DNA of 64,000 nt from Hyparrhenia diplandra. Lineage: Eukaryota; Streptophyta; Magnoliopsida; Poales; Poaceae. Positions 1 through 11,204 of this stretch are shown here, piece by piece. Location of the stretch: NCBI GenBank assembly GCA_015847255.1, contig JADLZK010010875.1:1-64000 (forward strand). The letters run 5' to 3'. Numbering within the stretch: position 1 is the stretch's first letter; every line of letters begins with the position of its first letter. The notes under the pieces were generated by a model that saw only the letters and a list, made by a program, of their open reading frames with translations, made no database searches and was not told where the DNA came from. A program made the position numbers and the translations under genes.

Positions 1-396
1 CTCAGATGTTTTGGTGCTGTCAACTGGCAGCATTTTCTGCTGTTTATATTGCAATATAAAGGAAACTTACAAGGAGATATTCTCCTGATTGGGCGGCACA
101 AACTTCACTATGATCGTGCCATCCCACGACCACGCAAGAGCCGCACAGGACTCGGACTAATCGCGTCAGGCTTACAAGAACTCAACCCAAACTCTGAAAC
201 TGAATGGGAAAGACAGACTCTGAAACTCTGAAACGAAAACAAATTAGAACTGAGTGACGAAACTGAAACTCTGAAGCTAACGAAAAACAAAGTGACGGTG
301 AACACCTGGAGCAGATGAACAGAAATAGTCTCCACATAAGAATACACTACCAGATGATGCACCTGAACGGAAAGACAATGGCATCCTTGAATATCT
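1..396 (-). other. 3' flank of NLR-A
   Basis: Non-coding DNA just downstream of the NLR-A stop codon. It matches the 3' flank of the paralogue NLR-C in two blocks, about 57397-57595 and 60543-60657: the same CTCAG start, the repeated 'caatataaaggaaac' motif and the 'gtgacggtgaacac' stretch. The duplication that made NLR-A and NLR-C therefore included at least 360 bp of flank. In NLR-C the two blocks are split by a retroposon. No open frame here looks real. Confidence 0.7.
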
Positions 397-2564
397 TCAA
401 TCACTGATTATTTTTGGCCACTTCGTTGCATATTTCCCATCTAAATAGTTGAGGTCTGCGTTGTGCTTCAATTCCTCTACCAAGAACTTAGTTACTTCAT
501 TTGCTTGATTACCAACACTGAGATGCAACTCTTGCAGACTTTTAAGAGTCTCAATGCCATAAATCCCTTCGAAGTCTTCAAACCACATATCAATCCTCTC
601 GAGTGCTGGCATTACCTCATCTCCTGTAACTGCAAAGCTCAGCCTTGGCACTAGAGTTGCAAAGAAGCGAAGCAGCTTTAAACTCTTGAATCCTCCAGGT
701 GGAACAATGATCTCCCTATCAGTAAGCAGTTTATTTTCCTCAAGGATGTCCACTATGTCCCGATCATCCTTGTCTGCAGTGAGTGTAAAGGTGAGAGTGA
801 ATAATTTTGGTAGGTTTTGGATGATCTTGAAAGTATCGGTCCAAAGAACTGTCACAGAAAGTGTCAGCTTGTAGAGATTACTGAGATCTTTGATCCACTT
901 TGGGAGGTTCTCCATCTTGCCAGATAGCTCCAGCCCAATGAGGTACCTTGGAGGAGTGGACATGGAGTCCAGTGAGTTGATAAACTCAGAGCCCTCATCA
1001 TTGATTGCTAGAGTCTGAAGACCACAACTAGAGAGATATTCAATAGCGGAGAGTAATTGTTTGAAGATCTTATCACCCTCCTGTATATTGAGCTTGTAAA
1101 TGGCAAGCTTTTTTAGCCCTGTCATCTGATGAAGGCTTGCTACAGCTGTTGAGTCCTTATTGATCTCAATCCCTGACAATAAACGAAGTGCTTTCATTGG
1201 CTCCTTATGCTTCTCATGTGGCAACTTCAATGCCTTCTTTGGGTTTTTACTCCCTCCAAGCATGCTACGAAGACGTTTGAGCTGACCAAAAGCTTTTGGA
1301 AGCACCTCAACTCTCGTCTCCCTTATGTCAAGAGTTTCTAGATACTCAAGCTTTCCTATCATTGATGGGATATTAGCAACCTCTGTTCGCCGGAGGCTCA
1401 AATACTTTAGCACAAGCATTTTACATATGTCCTTCAGATAGCTATCTGTCATACCCTTCCAACCCTCAAGATCCAGTACTTGAATTATTCCATTATTGAA
1501 TGAATGGAAAGGAAGTCGTCGGTTTTGGCTTCCAAACACTGTCAGTGATCGCACTTGGGACAAGTTCATGCCTTTTGTAGAATTCCCATGTTTGGAACCA
1601 CTGCTTTGCATGGACAGTCGACGGACTTTGTTGCTAGGAGTTGGCATCAGCCAATGGGCCACCAACAACAGTAATAAAATTCTCTTCACTTGATTTGGAC
1701 ACAATATACTCAAGAATCATGTCATGAACTTTAAAGGATTTTATCTTTCCATTGCTGCTGTGTTCTTCTGGGCGTATTATCTTCCTACTTATGAGCTGAT
1801 TAAAGTATGTTTCTGCAACTTCCTCTGCACTTAGCCCTTGCTTCTCCATAACAAGACATTCAGATATACATCGTCTGGTCAGACGCTTCTTGCTAATTTT
1901 TGAACCCTTGGGAAATATACTCAAGTACAATGAGCAGGTCTTGAGATCTGGTGGCAAATCATTGTAGCAATAATCAAGTATCCTTGTGACCCCATCGAGG
2001 GTAAGGGGAGCCACCTGCTCTGGAAATAATGACTTGCAAACTGTACTCCAATGGTCACTCTTTTTTGTTGGGTTGCAGGCGACAAGGCCAGCCATGCTTA
2101 CTATGGCCAAAGGCAACCCCCACAATACTTCCATATCTCCTCATGGACCTTTTCTTCCTCGCTTCCATTGCTTCTTTGTGCATCAGAAACATGATCACTA
2201 AGTGGTTCATTGGCATTAGCATTGGCATTGGCACCACTAGAAATATTGGTTGAATGTGGATTATCAGTTCCCTGGCCTTCGGAGAACTCCATACCAGCTG
2301 CTTGAGATCTTGCATTCCCACTTACGCTATGTTTGGTGCTTTGGGATTCAGAAATACCACGGTTAAATAGACTTTTGGACATAGCATCATCAAGAACATT
2401 CACAGTATGCAGATAACCAGTCCCATCTGTTTCTATGCACGCCGCACCAACAGCTTGAAATCTAGTGGTCACAATTACTTTACTGTCTTTTTCATGTGGC
2501 AACCAATTTCTAATATTCTCCCATGTTTCTACAGACCATATGTCATCAATCAAAAAAGATATAC
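397..2564 (-). pseudogene. NLR-A exon 2 (NB-ARC C-terminal half plus LRR), frameshifted
   Basis: Second exon of a CC-NB-LRR intracellular immune receptor. It starts at a splice acceptor (cag at 2567-2565) directly before the kinase-2 motif (FLIDDIW). In order it shows RNBS-B (VIVTTRF), the GLPL motif (GLPLA near 2110), RNBS-D (CSLYLSIFPKG), an MHD motif as VHD (VHDMILEYI) and an LRR domain ending ISD-stop at 397. A long Ser/Asn-rich linker with an Asn-Ala repeat lies between RNBS-C and GLPL. Against the NLR-C paralogue there are three one-base frame changes: an extra base in the A/T run at 2552-2557, a lost base in the C run at 2117-2121, and an extra base near 1653-1660. With intact exon 1 at 9270-10264 it forms one gene. 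It is either a young pseudogene or a real gene with sequence errors. Confidence 0.85.
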
Positions 2565-2953
2565 CTGCGAACAAAAATCAAATAAATTACAAAGTGAGAA
2601 AAAAAGGTGCTACTTCATTTGTCTGTTGCATGAGACGTTGTGAGCAGATAAATTAATCCGTCCAATTGTTATTATGTCTGGTTTAGTCATAGAATGCATA
2701 TGTCCTCATGAATTTCCTTTTTTAAACCTAATGAGATATACAATTGACTGGATTGTTATTATGAGTAATACCTCATTGGTGTGCGGATATACTTTGCATT
2801 GCAACTTTAGAGAATCCAACCCGTAAACCTACCTTTGAACATATAAGCTATCTTTTTATGTAAACATTTTTTAATCTTATATTCAATATTTTGGCTACAT
2901 AATGAATTAAAATGAAAAAATTACCTACAAAGATTTAAATCCTGTCAAGCACT

Positions 2954-3972
2954 ACAACTTTGGTATAGGATGTCTCTCCATCCAAGGTTGCTTGAAAAGT
3001 CTAAGGCTGCGTTTGGATGTTGGTATTGGAGAGCTTTGGCATTGAATTGATACAAATATCAATTCTGTCATGGTATTGTATTGGATCACAAATGGAATTC
3101 TATTGTTTGGATGACAATGCATTGCCTTTTGGAATTATTGTAACCAATCAATTCCATTTTCTGTTTGGATGCAAAGGGATGAAATTGATGGTCATCCATC
3201 CACTCCCGTGAGCTCCACGCCCGGATCTGTCTCGCCCGGCCATGGAGAACCACCGCCCGGTGGAGGGAGGCTGGGAGGGAGCGGCGAGCCTCGTTCGCGA
3301 GAGGAAGGCCGGGAGGGCGGCGGCGAGCTCGTCGACCGAGGAAGGTTGGGAGGTGGTGGTGCGCTCGTCGGGCGGAGGAAAGCGTGGTGGGGCCGGTGCC
3401 CTCGCCCGGCAGAGGTAGGCATGGAGGGGCGGTGCGCCGCCGCCACGGAGGGAGCTCGGTAGGGGTGGCTCGCTTGCCCGGAGAGGAGCCCGGGAGGCGC
3501 GGCGCCTCGTTGGTGGAGGATCCCGGGAGGGATGGCCGGTTTCGCCCCGGCGCTGCCAGAGGGAGCTGGGGGGGAGGGGCGGGGGGCGGCTGGCGAGGAG
3601 CTTCGGGAGGGGGCGGCCTGCTCACCGGTGGAGAGGGAGCCAGGGAGGGCGGCGCGCGGCTGGCGGAGGAGCTCGGGAGCCGGGAGGGGGGCGGCGCTCG
3701 TTGGCGGGCGGGAGAGAGATGGGGGAGAGGAGGGCTCGATGCTTCAATTCAAGACAATACCGGTGTTGGCTCGGTATTGTTCGGGCTCTCGCCAGTTAAT
3801 CGCAATGCCGCGGAAATGAGTCAAGTTTCCAGACTTGAATGTCGTGACCGTCCAAACGCGTGGAATTGAGGTCTGCCGATTCCAATACCAATATCATGGC
3901 CTCAATACAGACTTCCAAACGCAGCCTAAACAACTTTAAACAACTTTGGTATAGGATGTCTCTCCATCCAAG
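2954..3972 (+). repeat. 33-bp perfect direct repeat flanking the Harbinger-like element
   Basis: Positions 2954-2986 and 3940-3972 are identical over 33 bp (beginning acaactttggtatagg). They lie outside the transposon ends at 3005 and 3926, so this is not the 3-bp target duplication. A local tandem duplication before the insertion is the simplest reading. Confidence 0.8.
3005..3926. mobile_element. Non-autonomous PIF/Harbinger-like element, 922 bp
   Basis: The element has terminal inverted repeats GGCTGCGTTTGGA and its complement CCAAACGCAGCC, flanked by a 3-bp TAA duplication (3002-3004 and 3927-3929). The TSD fits the PIF/Harbinger superfamily (TWA). The outer 180 bp on each side are AT-rich and partly inverted; the core (3200-3740) is very GC- and purine-rich on the plus strand. 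No transposase is recognisable, and long frames across the GC-rich core are compositional. Confidence 0.8.
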
Positions 3973-4189
3973 ATTTAAATATATGCAGATTTAAGAAAAA
4001 TATATGAGGCTCTAAACAACTTTAAATATAAACTTATCAATAGTAAACATGTTGCTCAGGTCGGCTACTACAACTTTTGGTATTAACTATGTGAACATTC
4101 GAGTCCTTGAATTTGAAAATCTATAAATTTAAAACACATATTTGGGACTCGAATGGACTCAAATAAACTCTGCCCGTGAGGCCGAGCAC

Positions 4190-5078
4190 GCCCTAGCTAC
4201 TGAAGCTCAGCATGCCCGCTGACGCCACCAAGTGTGCCGGAGCCTCCTCTACCAGCGATGTTGACAATGGCCAGTGGTCCTCGTCACCCATCATCAATCT
4301 CCACACCTAGGCCATAAATGTCTATAACATCAGCGCCCTTGTTGCCGCTGCCCTCGCATGGAGTCCAACAACTACACCCGTTGGCGTCACCCGGATGCTT
4401 CTGGTTCTCGAGAAGTTCTCCCTCTGGTGCCATGTTCTCACTAACGCCGCCGACCACACCTACCCCGACTGGGAGCGCATGTAGTGCGTCGTCATGACGT
4501 GGCTCCTTGGCACCATCTCTCCTAATCTCGATGAGATTGTCTAGGAAGGCCCTGCCACTGCTCGCTCCATCTCAATCGCCATGGAACATTAGTTTACAGG
4601 CAACCGCGAGCAACAGGTGTTCTACCTCGACGCCGCCTTCCACAACTTCATTCAGGGTGATCTCTCCATCACCAACTACTGCCAATGCGCTAGGCAACTA
4701 TCACAACCCATGATCGGATTCACTCACAAATCGAAACTACAACACATATGAAATCTCTACAAGGTTCTAGAAGTGTCTATAGAGACGAATCTGTACAAGG
4801 AGGATAAAGGTTATCGATGCTATGACCCTTCCTCCCGCCGCATCCAGATCTCTCACGGATAATTTTGTTGAGCATCATCCTTTCTATTATAACCCATCCA
4901 ATAAGCCCTCGTATTCCAGCACAGAGTCCATCACCTTTTTGTGTTTTCCTTGTTTTTTGGTGATGATACCTCCATGCCTTCTCCTCCTATTTTAATCACG
5001 CCACCTTTAACTCATGCCACAACTCCACCTCCACCAACTCACTCCTTTTCTAAACCACCTACCATTACTGAAAATCTT
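4190..5078 (+). pseudogene. Ty1/copia remnant: gag and integrase C-terminus
   Basis: Translation in shifting plus-strand frames recalls a copia gag of the UBN2 type (NYTRW; LLVLEKF near 4400; VVMTWLLGTISPNLDEI near 4490; then AMEQ..TGNREQQVFYLDA and F..GDLSITNYC near 4580-4680). At 4800-4870 it switches to the basic tail of copia integrase (KGYRCYDPSSRR, then HHPFYYNP). Protease and most of integrase are missing, so there is an internal deletion around 4740-4790. Several stops and frameshifts make it non-functional. Confidence 0.7.
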
Positions 5079-5995
5079 TACTACGGCGGGTTTTTTTTAG
5101 TTACCGTCGTGGTTTTTGTAACCGCCACGAACAGAAGGCCATAGTTAACAGTTTTCTTACCCCTAAAAACCGCCACCGTTAATATTAACCATCGTGGTTT
5201 TTTTACAAAAACCGCCATGGTTAATCTAAAAACCGCATAAAATGGGCCTACATCTGGGCCTAGCTGCCACCATGATCCATGCTGCCCCCTGCACGCTGCC
5301 ACTACCAGAATCCACACTAGTGCCCTGGATCTGCCGCCGGGGTGCCCTGGAGCCTGGATTTGATCGGGCCACCTCGTCTTGTCGTGCCGCCGCCGCTAGG
5401 CCCGTCACTGTCGCTGCGCATCTAAGAGAGGAGAGGTCAGGGGCAACCCTAGCTGCATTTTAGAGATAGAGCGGAGGGGGGGGGAGAGCATGAGGGCATA
5501 CACTGGATCCGACATGTGCGCCATCCTCATCACCTTCCCCGCTGTGCTGCTTCGCCGCGCCGCCATGTGCGCCGAATTCCCGCGCGCGCCGCTCCGCCGT
5601 GCCCTAGGCCGTCGAGATGTATGGCCAACCCCGTGCACCGCTAGCCCACATGTGTGTCGCCCTACGCTCCGACATCCCGTGTGCGCCACTACGCCGTGCC
5701 ACTATGGCCACCGCCCTATGCGCCGCCGGCCCGTCGCTGGGGAAGAGGAGGTGTGGGTCTTCTTTGGAGGAGAGGGAGACAATGGGGAGAGTGATGGGTT
5801 GTTTGGGAGATGGGAGGGGAGGGAGGTATGACTGGTTTGGGGGAGAGGGATTGGCGATTGAGTGTGGGAGATGGGGAAGTGAGAGATTAGGGTTTGTATG
5901 TATATATATACAAGGACTCGAGTTAATGGGCTAGTGTGGGCTTTTCCAATTTGTTATCGGCCTAGCCTTTTTAATCGAGATCCCGCCATGGTTTC
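5079..5995. mobile_element. Insertion in the copia remnant, possibly non-autonomous CACTA-like
   Basis: About 0.9 kb separates the copia integrase tail from its reverse transcriptase. The ends are imperfectly inverted (ACTACGGCGGG on the left, CCCGCCATGGTTT on the right). The left 150 bp hold repeated and inverted motifs (accgccacg, cgtggtttt, ccatggttaa), like subterminal repeats. The middle (5300-5760) is GC-rich with no convincing protein. A similar motif block occurs at 13140-13190. The CACTA assignment is tentative because the terminal CACTA is degenerate and no TSD was confirmed. Confidence 0.45.
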
Positions 5996-6800
5996 AACTT
6001 TCAATATGGTACCAACCACATCTACGTATTGCATGCTCTATGTGGATGACATCGTCCTTACTACATCATTGATCGTGCTCCAGCATTGCACCATTGTTGC
6101 CCTATAGTAGGAGTTGTCGATGGACGGCTTGGGCATTTTCCATCACTTCCTCGAGATGTAGGTTCAGCGACGGCTCAAAGGCCACTCTTGCAGCATCAGT
6201 ACATCCAAGAGATCCTCGACCGTGCGAGCATTGCTAAGTGGAATCCCTGCACCGCTCGGTGGATTTCTCTACCAAGATTTCAATGCGGGGGCTGGTATGC
6301 CATTAGTGATGCCATAGATTTTCGTTGTATGGCTAGTGCTCTGCAATACCTGACCTCCACCCATCTAGACATCGATCTCCTACGCCATCTAGTAGGTCCG
6401 CCTCCACATGCACGATCCTTGAGAGCCTCACCTTGCCACTCTAAATCACTTCTTGGACCTTCATCATAGTTCGGTTGCAGTTTGTCTACTCCAAACGCTG
6501 ACTACGCTTGCTAGCTCGACACCCCAAATCCACCTCAAGCTATATTGTGTTCCTCGAGGATAGCCTCATCTCCTGGTCTTCCAAATGCTAGAACGCTGCC
6601 TCTAGGTCTAGCATCAACTTCTATGTGAGCTAGCTCCAGTCCCCACCCAGCAAGGCTCCCTTGTTATACTACGACAACATCAGCACAATCTACATTGAGA
6701 TTGACCTTCACTTTGCTTTCGGGTGCATGTTGCCATTAGTGTTGTCCACGTCCTCCACGTGTTGATGTCATCCTAGTATACGGACATCTTCATCAAGGAT
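5996..6800 (+). pseudogene. Ty1/copia remnant: reverse transcriptase and RNase H
   Basis: This continues the element at 4190-5078. The RT catalytic motif is visible as LYVDDIVLT (6039-6066). It is followed in broken frames by copia RT and RNase H hallmarks: QHQYIQEILDRA (6192-6226), ASALQYLTSTHLDID (6333-6376), YCVFLEDSLISWSS-like sequence near 6540-6590, then HIEIDLHF-like and ADIFIKDLT-like sequence to about 6810. Many stops make it inactive. No LTR was identified on either side. Confidence 0.72.
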
Positions 6801-6810
6801 TTGACGGTCT

Positions 6811-7152
6811 TTTTGGGAGTTCTGGTCCAATTTGAGCGTTTGTTCGGTTCAACTAAAAAGCGAGAACCGAAGAAAGGCAACACCAAACTGCTTTCGGTTT
6901 CTCATTAGGGACGGACCAATCGGTTGTGTTTTCGGAAAGCGAAGTTTCTAAGAAATGAAGAAACCAAACTGAATTATATATCCGTTAAAACAGGCACGTA
7001 GGCCATTGAACCCTTATGGCTACTTATAGATTGATTAATGATTAATGTTATATCCGGCAAAGGAGATCCTCGGTGTGGCTATACTTCTTTAAACGGCCTA
7101 GGACCTGCCTTGCCTATAGGCTATATATGTACCTTGTCTCATCGGCCTCCTA
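6811..7152. other. Unassigned intron segment
   Basis: Short AT-rich stretch between the copia remnant and a retroposon. It holds a few purine-rich repeats (gaaccgaag, gaagtttc). I see no gene or element ends. Confidence 0.4.
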
Positions 7153-8720
7153 TTTTTTTTTTTTTTTTTTAAAACAAACTAGGCAGGAGATTATATTAAA
7201 AAGAAGGAAGCCCAAAATGGGCGCAACGATACAACAACGACCAACAAACAACTCATCAAAAAGGGAAAAAGAAGGAATAACTCGATTCGGTCGGATTGGG
7301 ACTCGACATGGACCGCACTAAGCTGAAGTACAACTCAAAAGGAAACCACCACCAACTTCATCCCGCAGGTCGATCACCACACTTTGCACTACCAAAACAC
7401 CGGATGAAAAAGGATGTCGGGGTGAAAATGCCATTGTCACCACTCGGCGCCATCACAAGCGATGATGACCCACATCGAGCTAAGCTAGCCGCCATGGATC
7501 GCTGCAAGCTGCGTAGCCCTCCCTCCACCGGATCCGCTTGCACCACATCGGACTAACCAAGTATAGCGGGGATAGCCGCCGAAGTCTCGCCGCAAGCTGC
7601 CAAAACCAATGCGTGTGAAGCTGCCTCTAGCACACACCAATCCGATCCCGTCCACCGCTATCCAGGGGCATACATTTGTAGCTTCCAACCACCTAGTTGC
7701 CTCACCAAAGATAGATGTGCTCCATGGATCCTCCACCAGCCCCGGTCAAGGAAGAACCTCCTTATGCGAAATGGCTGCCGTGGGAGTGGGACCACCTGCC
7801 ACCAAACCACACAAGTTACCTCGGCAAAGCACTCGCTGGCCACCATGTCCCACACCGGCCTCCTCTCCAACTTCATGGGTGCCACCCATGCCGCCTGCTT
7901 ACCATCTTCGTGGGCGCAACTAGCGCACGATCCCTCCAAAGCGCCGCCCTCCACCAAGTAGATGCCAAGCCCTCCAATAGTTACGCCGATCGCCACCTTC
8001 GGATGCCATTGACACCGACCTCCAATCCTCAACTTGGTGCCCAACTCGTCGACCGCAACCCGCGTCGGGCATAGGTGCCAAAGCGCTATCGGCGGCCGTT
8101 GACACCACCAGCCCCACTATCGCCTCTACGCCACCACCAACGTCTCCATGCGCCTGAGCCGCCCACAGGGCCATCCCATCGCGTCCCCTGAACCGCCGCC
8201 ACGCCACGCGCCGCCGTCCATCCTAACCGGCGGCGCCCTGAACCACCGTCGCGCCGGGGAAGAGAAGATGCCGGAGTGTTGCACCCCACGCTGCCATTGC
8301 TCCACCGCACCACTGCATTGCCGCCTCTACCGGCGATGACGCTCGCCCCATAGACGGCCAGCAGCTCGGGCCTCCCGTCATCGTCGGAGTCGTCCACCCA
8401 TGAGCCCGCCGTCCACCCTAGCGCGTAGAGATCTAGCCCCGAGGGACCGGATCTGTCCATCGGAGGATCGGACCCGGCACCTTCGATCCCCAATCGCCAA
8501 CGCCCTAATGAACCTCCGCTGCCCTGGTCGCCGAGCTCCTTCCCCGCACTGATGCACTCGCGGTACCCCCGGGTGAGAGCCTCCCGCCGCCGTCCTTGGG
8601 GCCACACGGGCCTCCCGGCTACTCCCTCTGGCAGCGGCAAGGGAAGGAGCGTGGTGGTTGACGGCGCGGCAACCTGAGCCGCCCGAGCGGGTGGGCGATA
8701 CGGAGACCGGCCTCCTAATC
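7153..8720 (-). mobile_element. Poly(A)-tailed retroposon on the minus strand (LINE-related)
   Basis: An 18-base T run (7153-7170) followed by a short AT-rich region and a GC-rich body is the reverse complement of a LINE-type 3' end with a poly(A) tail. The body (7300-8720) has several overlapping frames but none with a recognisable domain, so it is probably a 5'-truncated or non-autonomous copy. The 5' (right) boundary near 8720 is approximate. The next 250 bp (8721-8971) are AT-rich without features. Confidence 0.5.
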
Positions 8721-8979
8721 AATCTATTGATTCTAGTGCAGTTTTATTGCTTTGTACAGCACTCCTCTGGGTTGGGGGCGGCACTCATTTTTTTTTTTGG
8801 AAATAATAGATCTAATGCATATTATTGACCACGACGATTAGAGTATAGCAAGTATATGTTTCTAGTTATTGTGAGAATCAATTTACTACAATTATTGATG
8901 TTATTTATTTTGTATTTTCGTGTCGGTTGTTCATAACTCGTGGCCCTAAGTTCTTGCCTGGTGATAGTAATCGGAGCGA

Positions 8980-9132
8980 GGGGCGGAGCCACGTTAGCGG
9001 CAAGGGTGCCCAGGCACCACCCCCGAAATTCAAAAAAATCACTTATAAGAATAGATTTTCACCATTATTTTAGATTAAATTTTCATATCTATAAGAGCAA
9101 GGCACCCCTCACTATTTTACTCTAGCTTCGCC
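8980..9132. mobile_element. hAT-like MITE, copy 1
   Basis: A 153-bp element with short imperfect inverted ends (GGGGCGGAGCC / CTAGCTTCGCC), flanked by a nearly perfect 8-bp duplication (cggagcga at 8972-8979, cggagcgt at 9133-9140), which suggests hAT. It has an inner 'gggtgcccaggcacc' palindrome. A second copy in opposite orientation lies at 53191-53338. Confidence 0.7.
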
Positions 9133-9269
9133 CGGAGCGTCATCTAATCTAAGATTATAAGTGTTGACAAGTTAAAATATCACAATGTTCAGTGACTTTG
9201 TGTGTATATACGCTGCACACAGTCTTCAACATAGCTGCTACTAAAAGTAAAGCAATAATGTAGATGTAC

Positions 9270-10264
9270 CTCCTTCCTTTGAGACGCGATTGCAGCTCTT
9301 GAATAAGTTGGTCGTGGCTCATTGTTTCTATCTTGCTTTGTGTCCAACGAGTGTTGCCATCATTGCCTTGCTTCCTGATGCAGTGACCACAGAGTGTCAC
9401 AGGCACAACAAGCTTTGCAAAGCCTTTCATGCGAGCAGCTAGGTTCTTCTCTGAAGCAGGTCCCCCTGTGTTGTGGTCTTGTTGCTCTTGCTCTCTGTCC
9501 CGTGGCTTGATTTGACTCAGGATATCCCTGAGGACTTGATCTTCATCATAGTTCTGCGACACCGTGACTGACGCTCGGCAGGCGAATTCGTTCCCGAAAT
9601 CTCCATACAGTTTGGTGGCAATGGTGGTCTTTCCCACCCCACCAAACCCAACTATGGAAATAACAGCAGCTCGATGAGATTCTTTTGTTAGCCAAGGCCG
9701 AAGCTTCTTCATGTCCTCCTCCACTCCCACAGGCTTCGGCGTGTGGATGAGCTGACGGTCCGCCATCAGATGCTCAGCAATGCCATAAGTAATGGCATGG
9801 GTTCCAGAGCTGCTAACACCTTTCGGGCTTGGATTGTCCACTCCATATCTGCCACGCCACTCAGCGATCTGTTGCGCCCTGACCTTGAGCTCAGCAATCT
9901 TGGAAGCAATTTCACGGCGAGGCCAAAATGTCCACAGGTCATAGAAGAGTGTCACTATGAAGGAGCATCTTGCATCGCTGAGGGGGTCGTGGGGGAGGCG
10001 GTGGGCGAAGTCGTCGATGCAGTCTTCCATGTCATATGCCATGTCACGGATCTGCTTCATCCAGTTCTTGAGCCGGCGATCATGGTCGTCCTGGGTGGAG
10101 CCGAGGTCACCCAGGAAGGCCTGCATGCTGGCGAGCTCGTCGGTGATGTACTGAATGTCGCCGCGGACGCCATGGATCAAAGTGTACTCCTGGGCAAGGA
10201 GGCCACCCAGCTTGCCTAAGAGAGATTGCATGGTGGCCTCCGAAGCACCCACCACAAACTCCAT
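9270..10264 (-). CDS. NLR-A exon 1 (coiled-coil and P-loop part of NB-ARC)
   Basis: First coding exon of the CC-NB-LRR receptor whose second exon is at 397-2564. It starts at ATG (10264) with MEFVVGASEATMQSLLGKL, the usual start of a grass Rx-type coiled coil. The EDVID-like segment is MAYDMEDCIDDFAHRL (about residues 76-91). The NB-ARC begins near residue 185 with an intact P-loop, GFGGVGKTT (about residues 207-215), then RNBS-A (RASVTVSQNYD). The exon ends LKGRR at donor AG|GTACAT, just before where kinase-2 should follow. Reading on past the donor adds only a short intron-encoded tail and a stop. No lesion is visible in this exon. In this family the product is cytoplasmic or nuclear and binds ADP/ATP as an immune switch. 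Confidence 0.85.
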
Positions 10265-10360
10265 ATTCTCCTCTGTGCTCTTCGCAGCTGCAGCCTCTCT
10301 CCTGTCGGTGATGTATGAATAGGGGCAGGAACCTCAGGTACCTTCCCAGCTGTTGTTAAT
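10265..10360 (-). other. Predicted 5'-UTR exon of NLR-A
   Basis: On the minus strand a T-rich tract ends in a good acceptor (tttgtag, AG at 10362-10361), about 96 bp before the ATG at 10264. This suggests a non-coding exon joined to an upstream one. The upstream exon and the promoter cannot be fixed from sequence alone. Confidence 0.4.
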
Positions 10361-10362
10361 CT

Positions 10363-11204
10363 ACAAAACAAAAGGAAAAAGACATATATAAATAATTTAT
10401 AGGAGTAGTACGTAGAAGTAGAAAAAAGGAGGATTACAGAAAGCTCAGATCGAGAACACTCTGATCCGTTAGCTTTTCCGTTTCTTATCCAGCAATTGTA
10501 TACAGTATACACTCAATATTAGAATTACTACATGAATTTGAAGGCCACTTTGCCATCTCCCAAATAAAAAATGAAATCAAAACACAAATAGTCTAGCATC
10601 AACAGCATATACTCACTTCAAATTAAACTGGTTGCATGAAAAACAAGCTCAGAGACAAACCTGATCTTGGTGTCTTGTACTCTCCTTGCCTGTGGCAACC
10701 ATCAACGATCAACGACCTTCTTAAACATATCAACTGCCAGTCTGCCACGGCAACGAAACAATCAGCACTGTGATAAGAAAACAAAAGAATAATACTAACA
10801 AGAAGAGCAAAGATGGGGGCAGACCTTAAGCTGGCAACCGTTCACTCTTCCTGGGGTGCAGGTTGCCGTCGTCCAACTGTCCAACGGTGGAGATGAACGG
10901 AATGCCATGGAAGGTTACATCCAAAACATTGGTTTGATTTGCATGAAACAGGGGAGGCGAATGAAAGAAGGCTGCTCTAGCAGCAGGGCAAGCGTCTGCG
11001 TGGACGATCGGTCAGGCAGATGGGGTGCTGCTCGCCCGAGTAGGAGGGAAGAGGCGAGGATTGGAGTTTTTGGTGGAGGCGGCTCGCCTGGGGGGTGATG
11101 ATGAGTAACTGAAGAAGCAAATGATCGGTCAGGCAGGCCCGTCTTTCTGCTGTCTTTTTTTTCTGTCTCTACTACTCCCTACATTTATAAGGGGGCCGGT
11201 CGTG
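10363..11204. other. Upstream region of NLR-A, no gene seen
   Basis: Presumed 5'-UTR intron and promoter of NLR-A. It is AT-rich to 10850 and purine-rich around 10960-11100. No clear TATA box, coding frame or repeat end is convincing. Confidence 0.35.

Larger units (their letters stand above)
2565..9269 (-). other. NLR-A intron, 6.7 kb, filled with transposons
   Basis: The intron is inferred from a donor AG|GTAC at 9270/9269 and an acceptor CAG at 2567-2565. Joining them gives an Arg codon and then Tyr, in phase, at the usual grass NLR intron site before kinase-2. It contains a PIF/Harbinger-like element, a decayed copia element with a second insertion, a minus-strand retroposon and a hAT-like MITE. 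The first 430 bp (2565-2950) are AT-rich and match the start of the NLR-C intron. Confidence 0.75.

Noticed and set aside
3086..3625. Pro-rich minus-strand open frame
   Set aside because: It lies in the GC-rich core of the Harbinger-like element; overlapping frames on both strands share the bias, so it is compositional.
7485..8640. Several overlapping 80-180-codon frames
   Set aside because: GC-rich retroposon body with open frames on both strands; no recognisable protein.
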